Counted from the first letter of the stretch, positions 37,367 through 47,951 are shown. The stretch: 48,731 bases of DNA from an uncultured Erwinia sp. (GCA_913775305.1 CAJYIY010000024.1:1-48731); one strand, 5' to 3'. Notes: generated by a model not told the origin, from the letters alone. Numbers and translations are program-made.

Positions 37367-37701
37367 GCGTGCCATTTCGACCAAAGCGTAATCAACAGCC
37401 AGGCCGCTACAGCCCAGCAGGCGACAGCGGCCATCAGTGCAGGCACTATCCGCATCATATTGATGAAATACCACAGCGATACCAGATAGACAAAATAAGG
37501 GATAATCGCCCACATGCCGAACAGAATGGTCGTGCGCAGCGCTTCCATTCCACGTTCACTGCCGACGATATAGTGCGCAATCAGCGCAAAGGTCGGAAAC
37601 AGTGGGATCAGCCCGGCAAGATAGTAATGACGTGTTTTTGAAAGAATTGCGATCAGGAGTACAATAACAGCGCCAAGTATCGCTTTTATCAGTAAGGCCA
37701 T
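37363..37701 (-). CDS. ydgC: GlpM/YdgC-family small inner-membrane protein
   Basis: 112 residues with four hydrophobic helices, closely like E. coli YdgC: KAILGAVIVLLIAILSK, then AGLIPLFPTFALIAHYIVGS and IIPYFVYLVSLWYF. The GlpM family is linked to alginate production in Pseudomonas, but the enterobacterial role is unknown. In E. coli ydgC is at a different locus. Here it is convergent with the AHL synthase gene with a 4-nt overlap; whether this is the only copy in the genome is not known. Confidence 0.88.
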   Translation of the reverse strand: MALLIKAILGAVIVLLIAILSKTRHYYLAGLIPLFPTFALIAHYIVGSERGMEALRTTILFGMWAIIPYFVYLVSLWYFINMMRIVPALMAAVACWAVAAWLLITLWSKWHA

Positions 37702-37845
37702 TATTTCATCAACAGGTTATGAAGGGGAATTACAGGGGCCGAAGTGTATCTGCGGTTTCCGCCCTGTTTGAACGACCGGGTATCAACACATCAGTTTCGA
37801 CACCGGCCCCGATGGGTTCGCCAGGCTGCCGGTGCCTGTTTTAGG

Positions 37846-38070
37846 CTACTGACGGAAAGCCTGTTTGATTTGCTTAACGGTATTGGTGAACACTTCAGCC
37901 TGCTGTTCATCTTCTAATCCCGCAATGTAACGTTCCATATTGATGATCACTTTGCCCGCGTCGGCCTGACCAATCGATTTCAGCATCAGTGTAACCAGCG
38001 CTTTCATGCAGGTCACTTCGTTGGCTAATGCCTTAATGTCTTCACGGGTTGAAAAGTCAATCTGACTCAT
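37846..38070 (-). CDS. yecF: YecF, DUF2594 small protein
   Basis: 74 residues from [19 protein letters not shown], the same length as E. coli YecF, with [18 protein letters not shown] and the C terminus [11 protein letters not shown]. Upstream in-frame codons are open but lack homology, and GGAGAGATC precedes the chosen ATG at 38070. It sits next to uvrY, as in E. coli. It is a small helical protein of unknown function. Confidence 0.92.
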   Translation of the reverse strand: MSQIDFSTREDIKALANEVTCMKALVTLMLKSIGQADAGKVIINMERYIAGLEDEQQAEVFTNTVKQIKQAFRQ

Positions 38071-38591
38071 GATCTCTCCTGATAAATGATAAATAACATG
38101 CCTCTGAATCGCAGGACAGGGCGCGAAAGTTGTTAAAAAGCATATCACAAAACCTTTAAAAAATCAGATGCAAGCTCACTGCTCGCGCAGGGATATCGGT
38201 TAAAAAGTGATAAGTGAAATCGTAAAGCGTTCCGGTTTTATGCTGTATTTATGCTGAAAGAATTAAGCCCTGAGTTGAGCCTGGAAATCTGTGAATTTTA
38301 AAGAAGGACAACGTATACTGATGCTTTTTATGTAAGTCATTGTAAATTAAGTTTTATTTATTTTATCTGCTCATTCGTTGTAAATGAACATTACCATTAT
38401 AGTCACGATTCTCGACTTCAAGGTGCTGGTGATTTTTCTAAGCGTTGTTTTAATTTTGGATTATGATTGAGGAAATGAATGAGTTCGCTGTTGTGTTAAA
38501 TATGTTCTACCAGTCAAGAAAAAGTAGTAGAATAATGTCCCTACAATAATTGCCAATCGCCACCTGCCTCAGCCATTTAAGGGAGTTCCGT
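38071..38591. other. 520-bp A/T-rich divergent region between yecF and uvrY
   Basis: The region contains the promoters of yecF (-) and uvrY (+). It is markedly A/T-rich in the middle (38330-38480). I see no ORF with homology and no clear terminator-flanked sRNA unit. The uvrY ribosome-binding site GGGAG is at 38581-38585. Confidence 0.5.
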
Positions 38592-39248
38592 TTGATAAGC
38601 GTTTTTCTCGTTGATGACCACGAACTGGTGCGTACAGGGATCCGTCGCATACTGGAAGATATCAAAGGTATCCAGGTTGTAGGTGAAGCCAACTGTGGTG
38701 AAGATGCAGTGAAGTGGTGCCGCAGCAACCGCGTTGACGTGGTGCTGATGGATATGAATATGCCCGGTATCGGTGGTCTTGAAGCCACGCGTAAAATTGT
38801 GCGCTACACGCCGGGTGCTAAAGTGATTATGTTGACCATTCACACTGAAAGTCCACTTCCGGCAAAAGTGATGCAGGCTGGAGCTGCTGGCTATCTCAGT
38901 AAAGGTGCTGCGCCACAGGAAGTGGTCAACGCGATTCGATCGGTCAATGCCGGGCAGCGCTATATCGCTTCAGATATCGCCCAGCAGATGGCCCTGAGCC
39001 AGATTGAACCCCAGACGGAATCGCCGTTCAGCTGTTTATCCGAACGCGAGCTGCAGATCATGTTGATGATCACCAAAGGTCAGAAAGTGACTGAGATTTC
39101 CGAACAGCTGAACCTGAGCCCGAAAACGGTGAACAGCTACCGTTACCGGATGTTCAGCAAGCTTAATATCAGCGGTGATGTCGAATTAACTCACCTGGCT
39201 ATCCGTCACGGTCTGTTCAATTCGGAACCCCTAATCAGTAGTGAGTAG
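38592..39248 (+). CDS. uvrY: UvrY, response regulator partner of BarA (GacA-type)
   Basis: 218 residues, the same as E. coli UvrY. The receiver domain (1-120) has phosphoacceptor Asp54 (VLMDMNMPG), Asp8-Asp9 in LVDDHE and Lys near 104 (GYLSKGAAP). A LuxR-type helix-turn-helix follows (about 150-205, [35 protein letters not shown] in two halves). The start is TTG at 38592, 6 nt after GGGAG, which recovers the E. coli N terminus. BarA-UvrY activates the CsrB/C sRNAs and so relieves CsrA. Its 3' end overlaps uvrC by 8 nt, implying cotranscription. Confidence 0.96.
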   Translation: MISVFLVDDHELVRTGIRRILEDIKGIQVVGEANCGEDAVKWCRSNRVDVVLMDMNMPGIGGLEATRKIVRYTPGAKVIMLTIHTESPLPAKVMQAGAAGYLSKGAAPQEVVNAIRSVNAGQRYIASDIAQQMALSQIEPQTESPFSCLSERELQIMLMITKGQKVTEISEQLNLSPKTVNSYRYRMFSKLNISGDVELTHLAIRHGLFNSEPLISSE

Positions 39249-41076
39249 TATGGTATTTGATGCCCGTGCCTTTCTGAAAACCGTGACCAGCCAGCCTGGC
39301 GTCTATCGCATGTACGATGCCAGCGAAACGGTGATTTACGTTGGTAAAGCGAAAGATCTGAAGAAGCGTCTCTCCAGCTATTTTCGTGGCAATCTGGCCA
39401 GCCGAAAAACTGAAGCGCTGGTGGCATTGATTCAGCAGATTGATGTGACCGTCACCCACACGGAAACGGAAGCCCTGCTGCTGGAGCACAACTACATTAA
39501 GCTCTATCAGCCGCGCTATAACGTTCTGCTGCGCGACGATAAATCCTATCCCTATATTTTCCTCAGTGCCGATACCCATCCGCGCCTTGCCAGCCATCGC
39601 GGGGCTAAACATGCGAAAGGGGAGTACTTTGGTCCTTTCCCGAACGGTTATGCGGTGCGGGAAACGCTGTCGCTATTGCAGAAGGTGTTTCCGGTTCGCC
39701 AGTGTGAGAACAGCGTGTATCGCAATCGCACGCGTCCCTGCCTGCAGTATCAGATTGGCCGCTGTTTGGGTCCCTGCGTTAAAGGGTTGGTGACGGAAGA
39801 AGAGTACGCTCAGCAGATAAACTATGTGCGGCTCTTCCTTTCCGGCAAAGACGATCAGGTACTGAATCAGCTGGTCAGCAGGATGGAGACAGCCGCGACG
39901 GAACTGCGTTTTGAAGAGGCCGCGCGACTGCGCGATCAAATCCAGGCCGTGCGCCGCGTAACGGAAAAACAGTTCGTATCCAACCAGGGAGACGACATTG
40001 ATGTCATCGGCGTGGCTTTCGATGGCGGTCTGGCCTGTCTGCATGTGCTTTTTATCCGTCAGGGCAAGGTGCTTGGCAGCCGCAGCTACTATCCGAAGGT
40101 GCCGACAGGAACGGACCGGGCCGAAGTGGTGCAAACCTTTGTCGGCCAGTTCTATTTACAGGGAAGCCAGGCCAGATCGCTGCCTTCTGACATTTTGCTG
40201 GATTTCACGCTGCCGGAAAAAGATCTGCTGGCCGACTCTCTGACCGGGCTCGCTGGCCGGCGGGTAACTATCCAGAGTAAGCCGCGCGGCGATCGCGCCC
40301 GTTACCTGAAGCTGGCCAGAACAAACGCTGCCACGGCGCTGGCGACCCGGCTGGCACAGCATTCCACCGTTCATCAGCGTCTGTCAGAGCTGGCGCAGGT
40401 TTTAGAACTGCCCGAAATTACCCGAATGGAGTGCTTTGACATCAGCCATACGATGGGGGAGCAGACCGTCGCTTCCTGTGTGGTATTTGATGCGAACGGA
40501 CCTGTGCGCAGTGAATACCGGCGTTATAATATCAGTGGGATTACGCCGGGGGACGACTACGCGGCGATGAATCAGGTGCTGCGCCGGCGTTATGGTAAAG
40601 AGCTGGAAGAGAGTAAAATTCCGGATGTCATTCTTATCGACGGCGGTAAGGGACAGCTGGCGCAGGCTAAAAGCGTTTTTGCTGAACTGGACGTCACCTG
40701 GGATAAACATCATCCTTTACTGTTAGGCATTGCGAAAGGCACCGATCGTAAGGCAGGGCTGGAAACGCTGTTTTTCGAACCGGAGGGGGAGGGATTTTCT
40801 CTGCCACCGGATTCTGCTGCACTTCATGTGTTGCAACATATTCGTGATGACTCTCACAATCATGCAATTACGGGACATCGCAATAAACGGGCGAAAGTGA
40901 AAAATACCAGCGCGCTGGAAACGATAGAAGGCATAGGCCCAAAACGTCGACAGATGCTGCTGAAGTACATGGGAGGCCTGCAACCACTGATCAATGCCTC
41001 AGTGGAAGAGATTGCCAGAGTACCGGGAATTTCGCATGCACTGGCCGAAAAAATCTTCTATGCGCTGAAACACTAA
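39241..41076 (+). CDS. uvrC: UvrC, excinuclease ABC subunit C
   Basis: 611 residues (E. coli 610). The GIY-YIG nuclease domain (1-100, PGVYRMYDA ... [10 protein letters not shown]) makes the 3' incision. A Cys-rich part ([13 protein letters not shown]) and UVR motif ([14 protein letters not shown]) follow. The RNase H-like domain (about 380-540, [12 protein letters not shown] and LIDGGKGQ) makes the 5' incision. Tandem helix-hairpin-helix motifs close the protein ([25 protein letters not shown]). The start is GTG inside uvrY. Confidence 0.97.
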   Translation: MSSMVFDARAFLKTVTSQPGVYRMYDASETVIYVGKAKDLKKRLSSYFRGNLASRKTEALVALIQQIDVTVTHTETEALLLEHNYIKLYQPRYNVLLRDDKSYPYIFLSADTHPRLASHRGAKHAKGEYFGPFPNGYAVRETLSLLQKVFPVRQCENSVYRNRTRPCLQYQIGRCLGPCVKGLVTEEEYAQQINYVRLFLSGKDDQVLNQLVSRMETAATELRFEEAARLRDQIQAVRRVTEKQFVSNQGDDIDVIGVAFDGGLACLHVLFIRQGKVLGSRSYYPKVPTGTDRAEVVQTFVGQFYLQGSQARSLPSDILLDFTLPEKDLLADSLTGLAGRRVTIQSKPRGDRARYLKLARTNAATALATRLAQHSTVHQRLSELAQVLELPEITRMECFDISHTMGEQTVASCVVFDANGPVRSEYRRYNISGITPGDDYAAMNQVLRRRYGKELEESKIPDVILIDGGKGQLAQAKSVFAELDVTWDKHHPLLLGIAKGTDRKAGLETLFFEPEGEGFSLPPDSAALHVLQHIRDDSHNHAITGHRNKRAKVKNTSALETIEGIGPKRRQMLLKYMGGLQPLINASVEEIARVPGISHALAEKIFYALKH

Positions 41077-41147
41077 GCATTGCAACACCCGTAGCAATGT
41101 AGGAACATAGAGACAAATTCTACTCTGCCCAAACAGTTAGCATAATT

Positions 41148-41696
41148 ATGCCATTTAATATTCCGACCTTACTGACCCTGTTTCGCGTAGTGCTGATTCC
41201 ATTTTTTGTGCTGGCATTTTATCTGCCGTTTGAATGGGCTCCGCTGCTTTGCGCGCTGATTTTCGTCGTTGCGGCAGTAACGGACTGGTTTGACGGATTT
41301 CTTGCCCGTCGCTGGAAGCAAACGACCCGTTTCGGCGCGTTCCTTGATCCGGTCGCCGATAAGGTGATGGTTGCCATGGCGCTGGTGCTGGTCGCGGAAT
41401 ATTTCCATGCGTGGTGGATCACGCTGCCTGCAGCAACCATGATCGCCCGTGAAATCATTATTTCTGCGCTGCGTGAGTGGATGGCTGAAATTGGTAAACG
41501 CAGCAGCGTTGCCGTATCCTGGATCGGTAAAGTGAAAACCACCGCCCAGATGCTGGCACTCTTTGCACTGCTCTGGCGTCCAAACTCCATCGTTGAGGGC
41601 GTTGGCGTGGCCGCGCTGTACATCGCTGCCGTCCTGACTTTCTGGTCAATGTTTCAATATTTGAACGCCGCACGCGGCGATTTGTTCGAACGGTGA
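41148..41696 (+). CDS. pgsA: PgsA, phosphatidylglycerophosphate synthase
   Basis: 182 residues, the same as E. coli. It is a CDP-alcohol phosphatidyltransferase with the [13 protein letters not shown] ... [10 protein letters not shown] signature (D-x2-DG-x2-AR-x8-G-x3-D-x3-D) near residues 45-71, and four or more hydrophobic helices. It converts CDP-diacylglycerol plus glycerol-3-phosphate to phosphatidylglycerophosphate at the inner membrane. It follows uvrC after 71 nt, as in E. coli. Confidence 0.97.
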   Translation: MPFNIPTLLTLFRVVLIPFFVLAFYLPFEWAPLLCALIFVVAAVTDWFDGFLARRWKQTTRFGAFLDPVADKVMVAMALVLVAEYFHAWWITLPAATMIAREIIISALREWMAEIGKRSSVAVSWIGKVKTTAQMLALFALLWRPNSIVEGVGVAALYIAAVLTFWSMFQYLNAARGDLFER

Positions 41697-41746
41697 TCGA
41701 AGCGAGTTAAAAAGCAGCAAACGGATGCATTGCGCGGATAATTTGG

Positions 41747-41774
41747 TTGACTCAATGCGCCATGTCAGTAGAAT
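41747..41774 (+). promoter_or_regulatory. Probable promoter of tRNA-Gly
   Basis: TTGACT (41747-41752) and TAGAAT (41769-41774) are 16 nt apart. The tRNA begins about 95 nt after the -10, so a leader would be processed off. Read-through from pgsA is also possible because no terminator was seen between them. Confidence 0.6.
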
Positions 41775-41869
41775 GCAACGCATCGAAAGGCAGCATGGTC
41801 TGCCAGAAGATAAAGCAAATCAGCAGCTTCTGAGTTTCACTGAAACTAAGCAGCAGCGCTGATAGCTAA

Positions 41870-41945
<76 letters not shown>

Positions 41946-41985
41946 GATTTTGATTTACAGACGGCTAATGTAGTCTGTAATCACC

Positions 41986-42012
41986 GAAAAAGGGCCTTTT
42001 GGCCCTTTTTTC
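41986..42012 (+). terminator. Terminator after tRNA-Gly
   Basis: The stem GAAAAAGGGCC / GGCCCTTTTTTC with loop TTTT lies about 40 nt after the tRNA and contains a T run. It ends the uvrY-uvrC-pgsA-tRNA side of the locus. Confidence 0.88.
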
Positions 42013-42628
42013 GTTGCAGCGGATTCCAGCTGACTATCAATCCAGGCTTTTTGCCCGAACCTGGCAGCCGGGTGATTCAATGAAATGCTCCGTCCAGTCA
42101 AACATCTCAGAAACAGGTGCAAGTCTGGTTTACCATCATACCCGTTTATCGTCAGCCCTTTCCTCCCAAAGCCACTAAAATATCTGAAAACATCATGGAG
42201 ATTTTATTTACAGATAGCTAAATTTCGTGTCGACATCATCATTCAGATGTCTGCCTGAGTAACACTTTCAGGCTGAAATTATCGCTGTCCTTTTCTGATT
42301 TTTTTCGTAATGAAGATGACACTATTTTTAACTTTGGCTGATCTTTTCTGCAAGATGCTGTGCTTTTTTATTAACGGAGACGGTGGGTTGTCGAATAAAA
42401 CGATTTTCTGAGTTGGTGTTGTCTTGAGAATACAGTCAGATTTACAGGGTGGTTGCAGGTTTTTACAGGTGCTCTGGTTTTTGATAGGAAGCAGAATATA
42501 AACGGCGTTTTCAGTCACATTTATCGCCGGTTTTCGTGCATTAATTTATTCTTGAGCGCTCTGATTAGAGGCGTGATAAATGAGAAAATCAGGTATGAAG
42601 GGAGACATTTCTGTCTCCCCTGTGCTTA
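42013..42628. other. Gap between tRNA-Gly and hcp
   Basis: The gap is A/T-rich with no recognisable gene. One 79-codon frame on the - strand (42279-42518, GTG start) lacks a ribosome-binding site and any family look. A hairpin GGGAGACA-TTTC-TGTCTCCC at 42600-42619, just past the hcp stop, could end hcp. I saw no integrase remnant or clear direct repeat of the tRNA 3' end. Confidence 0.5.
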
Positions 42629-43147
42629 TTACGCTTCGATAGGTGCACGCCAGTCATCAGCACCTGAGGTGCCCGCTGTGGTATGTTCCCAGTTAATCTT
42701 ACGATAAGCCAGTGATACGCGAACCAGCTGGGTATATTCCGTTTTGGTCGCATCCTGGCAGTGTGGCATTTTGCAATCGATATCCACGATGGTGGCATCT
42801 TCCAGCTTCGTGGTGAAGAAGTGCTCCTGCTTACCCTCAATTGACGTGCGATACCACTTCAGCTCAACTTCCGGCAGCATTTCGCCCGAGGCCAGTGCGT
42901 TATACAGCAAAGGCACGGCTTTGTTATAAGCAACCGTAAAGCGGAATGGCTTATGCGCACGCTGACCAGAAGGTTGGCCAGACTGAGGATCGGTAGGCAC
43001 TGTCACAACATGCTCGAACTCCTGAACCAGCATCTGGTCCTCATGTCCCTGAACATAGATATTACCGACAGATTCCGCGGTGAAGGCACCCGCGGTGATG
43101 TTACCCTGAGTTTTCCCTGTGATAGAAATATAAGCGGGAGTTGGCAT
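42629..43147 (-). CDS. hcp: Hcp (TssD), type VI secretion tube protein
   Basis: 172 residues of the Hcp family: MPTPAYISITGKTQGNITAG, FEHVVTVPTDPQSGQPSGQ, HKPFRFTVAYNKAVPLLYNAL and the C-terminal EYTQLVRVSLAYRKINWEH. Hcp forms hexameric rings that stack into the inner tube of the secretion apparatus and is itself secreted. It is transcribed away from the tss genes; an intergenic of 537 bp separates it from tssB. Confidence 0.95.
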   Translation of the reverse strand: MPTPAYISITGKTQGNITAGAFTAESVGNIYVQGHEDQMLVQEFEHVVTVPTDPQSGQPSGQRAHKPFRFTVAYNKAVPLLYNALASGEMLPEVELKWYRTSIEGKQEHFFTTKLEDATIVDIDCKMPHCQDATKTEYTQLVRVSLAYRKINWEHTTAGTSGADDWRAPIEA

Positions 43148-43684
43148 CTTAGGCTTCCTTATTGAGATGATTTAAAGATGTAGACACCCATTACAGTATT
43201 ACAGTTATTTTCATAAAAAAGTACTGCGTGTAATTGGCGGCGATTTAATTCGCAGGGGGACTATAAACGGTTTTATTTGTAGTCAAAATGTTTTTAGCGC
43301 AGTCTGTTTCTTAATGCTCATACTTTGTGGAATGAAAAGTTATAATAATTGTCGCTTTAGTTTTTTGTTCTGATAATAATGGTATTTTTAGTGATAAGTG
43401 TAGGCTATTACACGGCCTGTATTGCATGATTCATGCAGGTGGTTGTTTTTATTGTGTTTATTTTTTTAACCTGACTCTATTTTCATGATCAATTGAAAAG
43501 TGTGAGAAAGGTTGCAAATTAGACTAACAACAGAATAAATATAAGTATAATCTTATTTACTTTCCCTACCTGCAGGCAAAAAGATTACTCCCCCATTGGC
43601 CTTTATGGGAATGAAATAAGATATTTTTAGGTGGTGCCTAATCGCAATCCGGGATTTCTGGATGGTAATCTAAAAGGGATGATT
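43148..43684. promoter_or_regulatory. Divergent A/T-rich regulatory region between hcp and tssB
   Basis: This gap of about 540 nt is very A/T-rich (43200-43560), a composition often bound by H-NS at secretion loci; that is inference. It must hold the promoters of hcp (-) and tssB (+). TATAAT appears within AGTATAATC near 43546, but I cannot pair it with a confident -35. I saw no sigma-54 motif or lux-type palindrome. Confidence 0.45.
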
Positions 43685-44179
43685 ATGAGTAGGAAGGATA
43701 GAAGCAGCGTTGCGCCGAAAGAGAGAATAAACATTAAATATGTCCCCAATACATTGGGCCAGGTGGCTGAAGTTGAGCTGCCGCTTAACTTACTGGTTGT
43801 CGGCGATCTTAACGGGGCACGTAATGACACACCCATTGAGGAACGGCAACCGGTATCTGTTAATAAAAATAACTTCAACTCCGTTCTGAATGAAGCGCAT
43901 ATTAATCTGAATTTCAGCGTGCCTAACCGTCTGGAAGGCCAGGCCGATGAAGAGTTGCCGGTAACGCTGTCCATCGAATCAATGAATGATTTTTCCCCCG
44001 ATAATATTGCCAAAAAAGTGCCTGAACTGAAAAAACTGCTGGAACTGCGCGAGGCGTTGGTGGCACTCAAAGGCCCCCTGGGAAATATCCCGGCTTTTCG
44101 TTCACGTCTGCAGGAATTACTCAGTAATGAAGCGGTGCGCGAGCAGTTGCTGAAAGAACTGGACATTCTTAATCAATAG
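43685..44179 (+). CDS. tssB: TssB (VipA), T6SS contractile sheath small subunit
   Basis: 164 residues from the ATG at 43685 (MSRKDRSSVAPKERINIKY). The frame is open from a GTG 18 codons earlier, and another ATG lies two codons before, but AAAAGGG is best spaced (6 nt) for 43685. Conserved TssB features are ERINIKYVPNTLGQVAEVELPLNLLVVGDL in two halves and the C-terminal helical segment KKLLELREALVALKGPLGN. With TssC it forms the sheath whose contraction fires the Hcp tube. Confidence 0.94.
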   Translation: MSRKDRSSVAPKERINIKYVPNTLGQVAEVELPLNLLVVGDLNGARNDTPIEERQPVSVNKNNFNSVLNEAHINLNFSVPNRLEGQADEELPVTLSIESMNDFSPDNIAKKVPELKKLLELREALVALKGPLGNIPAFRSRLQELLSNEAVREQLLKELDILNQ

Positions 44180-44208
44180 TTATTGGGCAGCTAAAAGGAA
44201 TTAACCTA

Positions 44209-45693
44209 ATGTCATCATTGACTGAAGAAAATACAACGCTGGTAGCACAATCGGGTGGTGCGACCTCCCTGCTTGATGAAATCATGTCACAAACGCGAAT
44301 GACGCCGGGCAACGATGGTTATGATATTGCCAGGCAGGGCGTGGCGGCATTTATTGCCAGCATCCTGGATACCGGGACCCATTCCGAGCCAATTAATAAG
44401 CTGCTGGTTGATAGCATGATCGTTGAGCTGGATAAAAAGCTGAGCGCTCAGATGGACGAAATCCTTCATGCTCAACCATTCCGCGAAATAGAATCATCGT
44501 GGCGTTCGCTAAAGCTGCTGGTTGACCGTACGGATTTTCGTGAAAATATCAAAATCAATATCCTGCATGCGACTAAAGAGGAGCTGCTGGAGGATTTTGA
44601 GTTCTCACCGGAAATTATTCAGTCAGGCTTCTACAAGCATGTCTATTCCTCCGGGTATGGCCAGTTTGGCGGGGAGCCCGTCGCGTCAATCATCGGTAAT
44701 TATGCGTTCAGCAACACGTCACCGGATATGAAGCTGTTGCAGTATGTCAGCGCGGTAGGGGCGATGGCGCATGCTCCCTTCCTTTCCAGCGTGGCACCGG
44801 ATTTCTTCGGGATTGACAGCTTTACCGATTTCCCGGCAATCAAAGATATGAAATCGGTCTTTGAAGGGCCTGCTCATACCAAGTGGCGCGCGCTGCGTGA
44901 GTCTGAAGATTCCCGCTATCTTGGCCTGACCACCCCACGTTTTCTGCTGCGTCTGCCGTATTCAACGGTTGAAAACCCGATCAAAAATTTCAATTACTAC
45001 GAAGACGTCAGCAAAAATCATGAGCACTTCCTGTGGGGCAATACCGCCTTCCTGCTGGCTACTTGCCTGACGGACAGCTTTGCCCAGTATCGCTGGTGCC
45101 CGAACATCATTGGTCCACAGAGCGGTGGGGCCATTCACGATCTCCCTGTTCATCTGTACGAAGCGATGGGGCAGATTCAGGCGAAGATCCCGACGGAAGT
45201 ATTGATCACCGATCGCCGGGAGTTCGAGCTGGCAGAGGAAGGGTTTATCACACTGACCATGCGTAAAGGCAGCGATAACGCGGCGTTCTTTTCAGCGAAC
45301 TCCGTGCAAAAACCCAAAGTCTTCCCCAACACCCGTGATGGGAAAATGGCGGAAACCAACTACAAGCTGGGCACGCAGCTGCCGTATATGTTCATCATCA
45401 ATCGCCTGGCGCACTACATCAAAGTGCTGCAGCGTGAGCAGATTGGTTCATGGAAAGAGCGTCAGGATCTGGAAACGGAGCTTAACAACTGGCTGAAACA
45501 GTATATCGCCGATCAGGAAAACCCACCGACTGATGTGCGCAGCCGCCGGCCACTGCGTTCAGCCCAGATTAAGGTGCTGGATGTGGAAGGCGATCCGGGC
45601 TGGTATCAGGTTGCCATGCAGGTACGGCCACACTTCAAATACATGGGTGCGAGTTTTGAGCTTTCGCTGGTAGGACGGCTGGATAAGGAATAA
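44209..45693 (+). CDS. tssC: TssC (VipB), T6SS contractile sheath large subunit
   Basis: 494 residues of the VipB family. It shows AQMDEILHAQPFREIESSWRSLKLLVDR, the hallmark of the N-terminal part, then GNYAFSNTSPDMKLLQ, LRLPYS and the C-terminal AMQVRPHFKYMGASFELSLVG. It pairs with TssB to build the sheath. The ribosome-binding site AAAGGAA is about 9 nt before the ATG. It follows tssB by 29 nt. Confidence 0.96.
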   Translation: MSSLTEENTTLVAQSGGATSLLDEIMSQTRMTPGNDGYDIARQGVAAFIASILDTGTHSEPINKLLVDSMIVELDKKLSAQMDEILHAQPFREIESSWRSLKLLVDRTDFRENIKINILHATKEELLEDFEFSPEIIQSGFYKHVYSSGYGQFGGEPVASIIGNYAFSNTSPDMKLLQYVSAVGAMAHAPFLSSVAPDFFGIDSFTDFPAIKDMKSVFEGPAHTKWRALRESEDSRYLGLTTPRFLLRLPYSTVENPIKNFNYYEDVSKNHEHFLWGNTAFLLATCLTDSFAQYRWCPNIIGPQSGGAIHDLPVHLYEAMGQIQAKIPTEVLITDRREFELAEEGFITLTMRKGSDNAAFFSANSVQKPKVFPNTRDGKMAETNYKLGTQLPYMFIINRLAHYIKVLQREQIGSWKERQDLETELNNWLKQYIADQENPPTDVRSRRPLRSAQIKVLDVEGDPGWYQVAMQVRPHFKYMGASFELSLVGRLDKE

Positions 45694-45699
45694 CGCTTT

Positions 45700-46140
45700 A
45701 TGGCTGCGCTGCTTCACTGGGAGCGGGGAAGTTCTGCCAGCCTGTTTGAACGTATTCAGACTAAAGAACCGGTCCGTTATTCTCACAACCGGGTTCGGGA
45801 GCTGATACGTTCAGTCAGGCAGCACCTGAACAATGTTCTTAATTCACGTCCTGGTGCCTGTCAGAGTGCGGTTGCCCTTGGCATTGTTGATCTCAATGAT
45901 GCCACGGCAAGCACCGCCGACTTCCGCAAAAGTATCGAGAAATCGATTCAGGAATGTATTGAGAATTATGAACCACGGATAGCAAAAGTCACTGTGGAAT
46001 CAATCATTAATGATGCCGATCCACTGTCGCTCAGCTTCTACATCAAAGCCGTCATCAACCTTGACACGATTGAAGATGCCGTGGCGTTCACCATTTATTT
46101 AGATAATAGCCGTCGTTACTGCTTCAATGAGGAAGCTTGA
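45700..46140 (+). CDS. tssE: TssE, T6SS gp25-like baseplate protein
   Basis: 146 residues with a gp25/lysozyme-like domain: LFERIQTKEPVRYSHNRVRELIRSVRQHLNNVLNSRPGA in two parts, then the late EPRIAKVTVESI motif. It forms the baseplate wedge with TssF, TssG and TssK. It starts 6 nt after tssC; its TGA overlaps the tssF ATG by one base. Confidence 0.93.
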   Translation: MAALLHWERGSSASLFERIQTKEPVRYSHNRVRELIRSVRQHLNNVLNSRPGACQSAVALGIVDLNDATASTADFRKSIEKSIQECIENYEPRIAKVTVESIINDADPLSLSFYIKAVINLDTIEDAVAFTIYLDNSRRYCFNEEA

Positions 46141-47951
46141 TGTCGTTCGAAAAATATTACAGGGATGAGCTGGATTATCTGCGACAGCTGGGGCGGGATG
46201 CCGCTATCGAACGTCCCCATCTTGCCGCATTTTTGTCAGAGCAGGGAACCGATCCCGATGTAGAACGGTTACTGGAAGGCTTTGCGGTTCTGACGGGCAA
46301 TCTGCGTGAAAAGATTGACGATCAGTTCCCGGAACTGACGCATGGCATGCTGAATATGCTGTGGCCAAACTACCTGCGGCCAATTCCGAGTATGACGGTG
46401 ATCGAATATCGACTGGAGCAAAGCGCAGTGACCGAAGCCACCCTGATGCCCCGTGGCAATCAGGTGCTGAGCCTTCCCATCGGGCAGAGGGCAACCCCTG
46501 ACGGTACGGTAGCGACCACAGCTACACCCTGTATTTTTACACTGTGTCGCGATACCTGGTTATTCCCGCTGGTCATTCAGGATATTTCAGCGAACAACAG
46601 TAATGAACAGGGCACACTCAGCGTGCACTTTGCGGCAAACGCTGAACTCAATTTACAGGCGTTAAAGTTGGGTAAGCTGCGCTTTTATTTAGGCGAGGAT
46701 CACTATACCCGCACCCAGCTTTACTTCTGGCTGAGCCACTACTTCGAACGGGCAGAGCTGATTGTCAATGATCTGACTATTCCGCTGCCCGATCTCGACT
46801 TTATCCCGATCGGATTTGGACGGGATGATGCACTACTGCCGTACCCCAAAAATGCATACCGGGGATATCGCATTTTGCAGGAGTATTTCTGTTTTCCAGA
46901 AGGCTTTCTGTTTTTTGATATAAGCGGAATGGTTGATCTGCCGCCTGAGCTCAACGCCAGTGAATTCACGCTCAACCTCATTTTCTCTCAGGCATTACCG
47001 GTGGAAATGAAAATTCGCCCCGGCACGCTGCGCCTTAACTGTACCCCTGCGGTGAACCTGTTCGCCCATGACAGTGAAGCGATTGAAATGAAGGGAACTC
47101 AGGCTGAGTATTTACTGAGCGGAAGCTATTCTCATCCGGATGATTTTGACATTTTCTCTGTTGACCGGGTTGAGAGCCTGCTCAGCGACAGGGGAAAAAT
47201 TCAGGGGCGTGGCCGGGGTGGTGCCAGGATCTACCCGGCTTTTGAAAGTTTCCATCACCAGATGGAGCCCACGCGCGAACGGCAGACACGCTACTACCGT
47301 CTGCGGGTGAAAAACAGCCTGTTCCGTAAAGGCTTCGAACACTATCTCTCCTTTGTGCGCAGCGATGAGTCCGAACTGGTGCTGAGCGGTGAAAATGTAT
47401 CAGTGAGCCTGACCTGTACCAACCGCGAACTGCCGCTGTTATTACGCATCGGGGATATCAACCAGCCGGGCAAAGGCAGCCCCTCATTTGCCACCTTCAG
47501 CAACATTACCCGTCCGTCGGTGCCGCTGTTTCCGACGCTGGACGGCAGCCTGCACTGGGCGCTGATTTCCAATATGTCGCTGAACTACCTTTCACTGCTG
47601 GACAAAGATGCGCTGAAGCAGATTTTGCATACCTACGATTTCCCGGGGCAGCATAACCGGCAGTCGGCCCGTTCGTCACAAAAGAGACTCGATGCCATTG
47701 AGCGGATTGAAACGCATCCGGTGGACCGACTGTTTCGCGGCCTACCGGTCAGAGGACTGCAAAGCACCCTGTGGCTCAGGCAGAGCGCCTTCAGCTCTGA
47801 GGGAGATCTGTATCTGTTTGGTACGGTGCTGGCCCGCTTTTTCTCACTTTACGCCAGCGTCAATGCCTTTCATCTCTTAAAAGTCATCAATGTTGATAAT
47901 CAGGAATGTTACGAATGGCCGGTACAGATGGGACAGCACACGTTGATCTAG
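46140..47951 (+). CDS. tssF: TssF, T6SS baseplate protein
   Basis: 603 residues from the ATG at 46140, which overlaps the tssE stop (TGATG). It begins MSFEKYYRDELDYLRQLG, the family's conserved N terminus, followed by HLAAFLSEQGTDPDVERLLEGFAVL and FPELTHGMLNMLWPNYLRPIPSM. It joins TssG and TssE in the baseplate wedge. A TTG one codon earlier is open but unnecessary. Confidence 0.96.
   Translation: MSFEKYYRDELDYLRQLGRDAAIERPHLAAFLSEQGTDPDVERLLEGFAVLTGNLREKIDDQFPELTHGMLNMLWPNYLRPIPSMTVIEYRLEQSAVTEATLMPRGNQVLSLPIGQRATPDGTVATTATPCIFTLCRDTWLFPLVIQDISANNSNEQGTLSVHFAANAELNLQALKLGKLRFYLGEDHYTRTQLYFWLSHYFERAELIVNDLTIPLPDLDFIPIGFGRDDALLPYPKNAYRGYRILQEYFCFPEGFLFFDISGMVDLPPELNASEFTLNLIFSQALPVEMKIRPGTLRLNCTPAVNLFAHDSEAIEMKGTQAEYLLSGSYSHPDDFDIFSVDRVESLLSDRGKIQGRGRGGARIYPAFESFHHQMEPTRERQTRYYRLRVKNSLFRKGFEHYLSFVRSDESELVLSGENVSVSLTCTNRELPLLLRIGDINQPGKGSPSFATFSNITRPSVPLFPTLDGSLHWALISNMSLNYLSLLDKDALKQILHTYDFPGQHNRQSARSSQKRLDAIERIETHPVDRLFRGLPVRGLQSTLWLRQSAFSSEGDLYLFGTVLARFFSLYASVNAFHLLKVINVDNQECYEWPVQMGQHTLI

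Noticed and set aside
42279-42518. 79-codon frame on the - strand between tRNA-Gly and hcp
   Set aside because: GTG start without a ribosome-binding site, Lys/Pro-rich with no family look; not enough support to call a gene.
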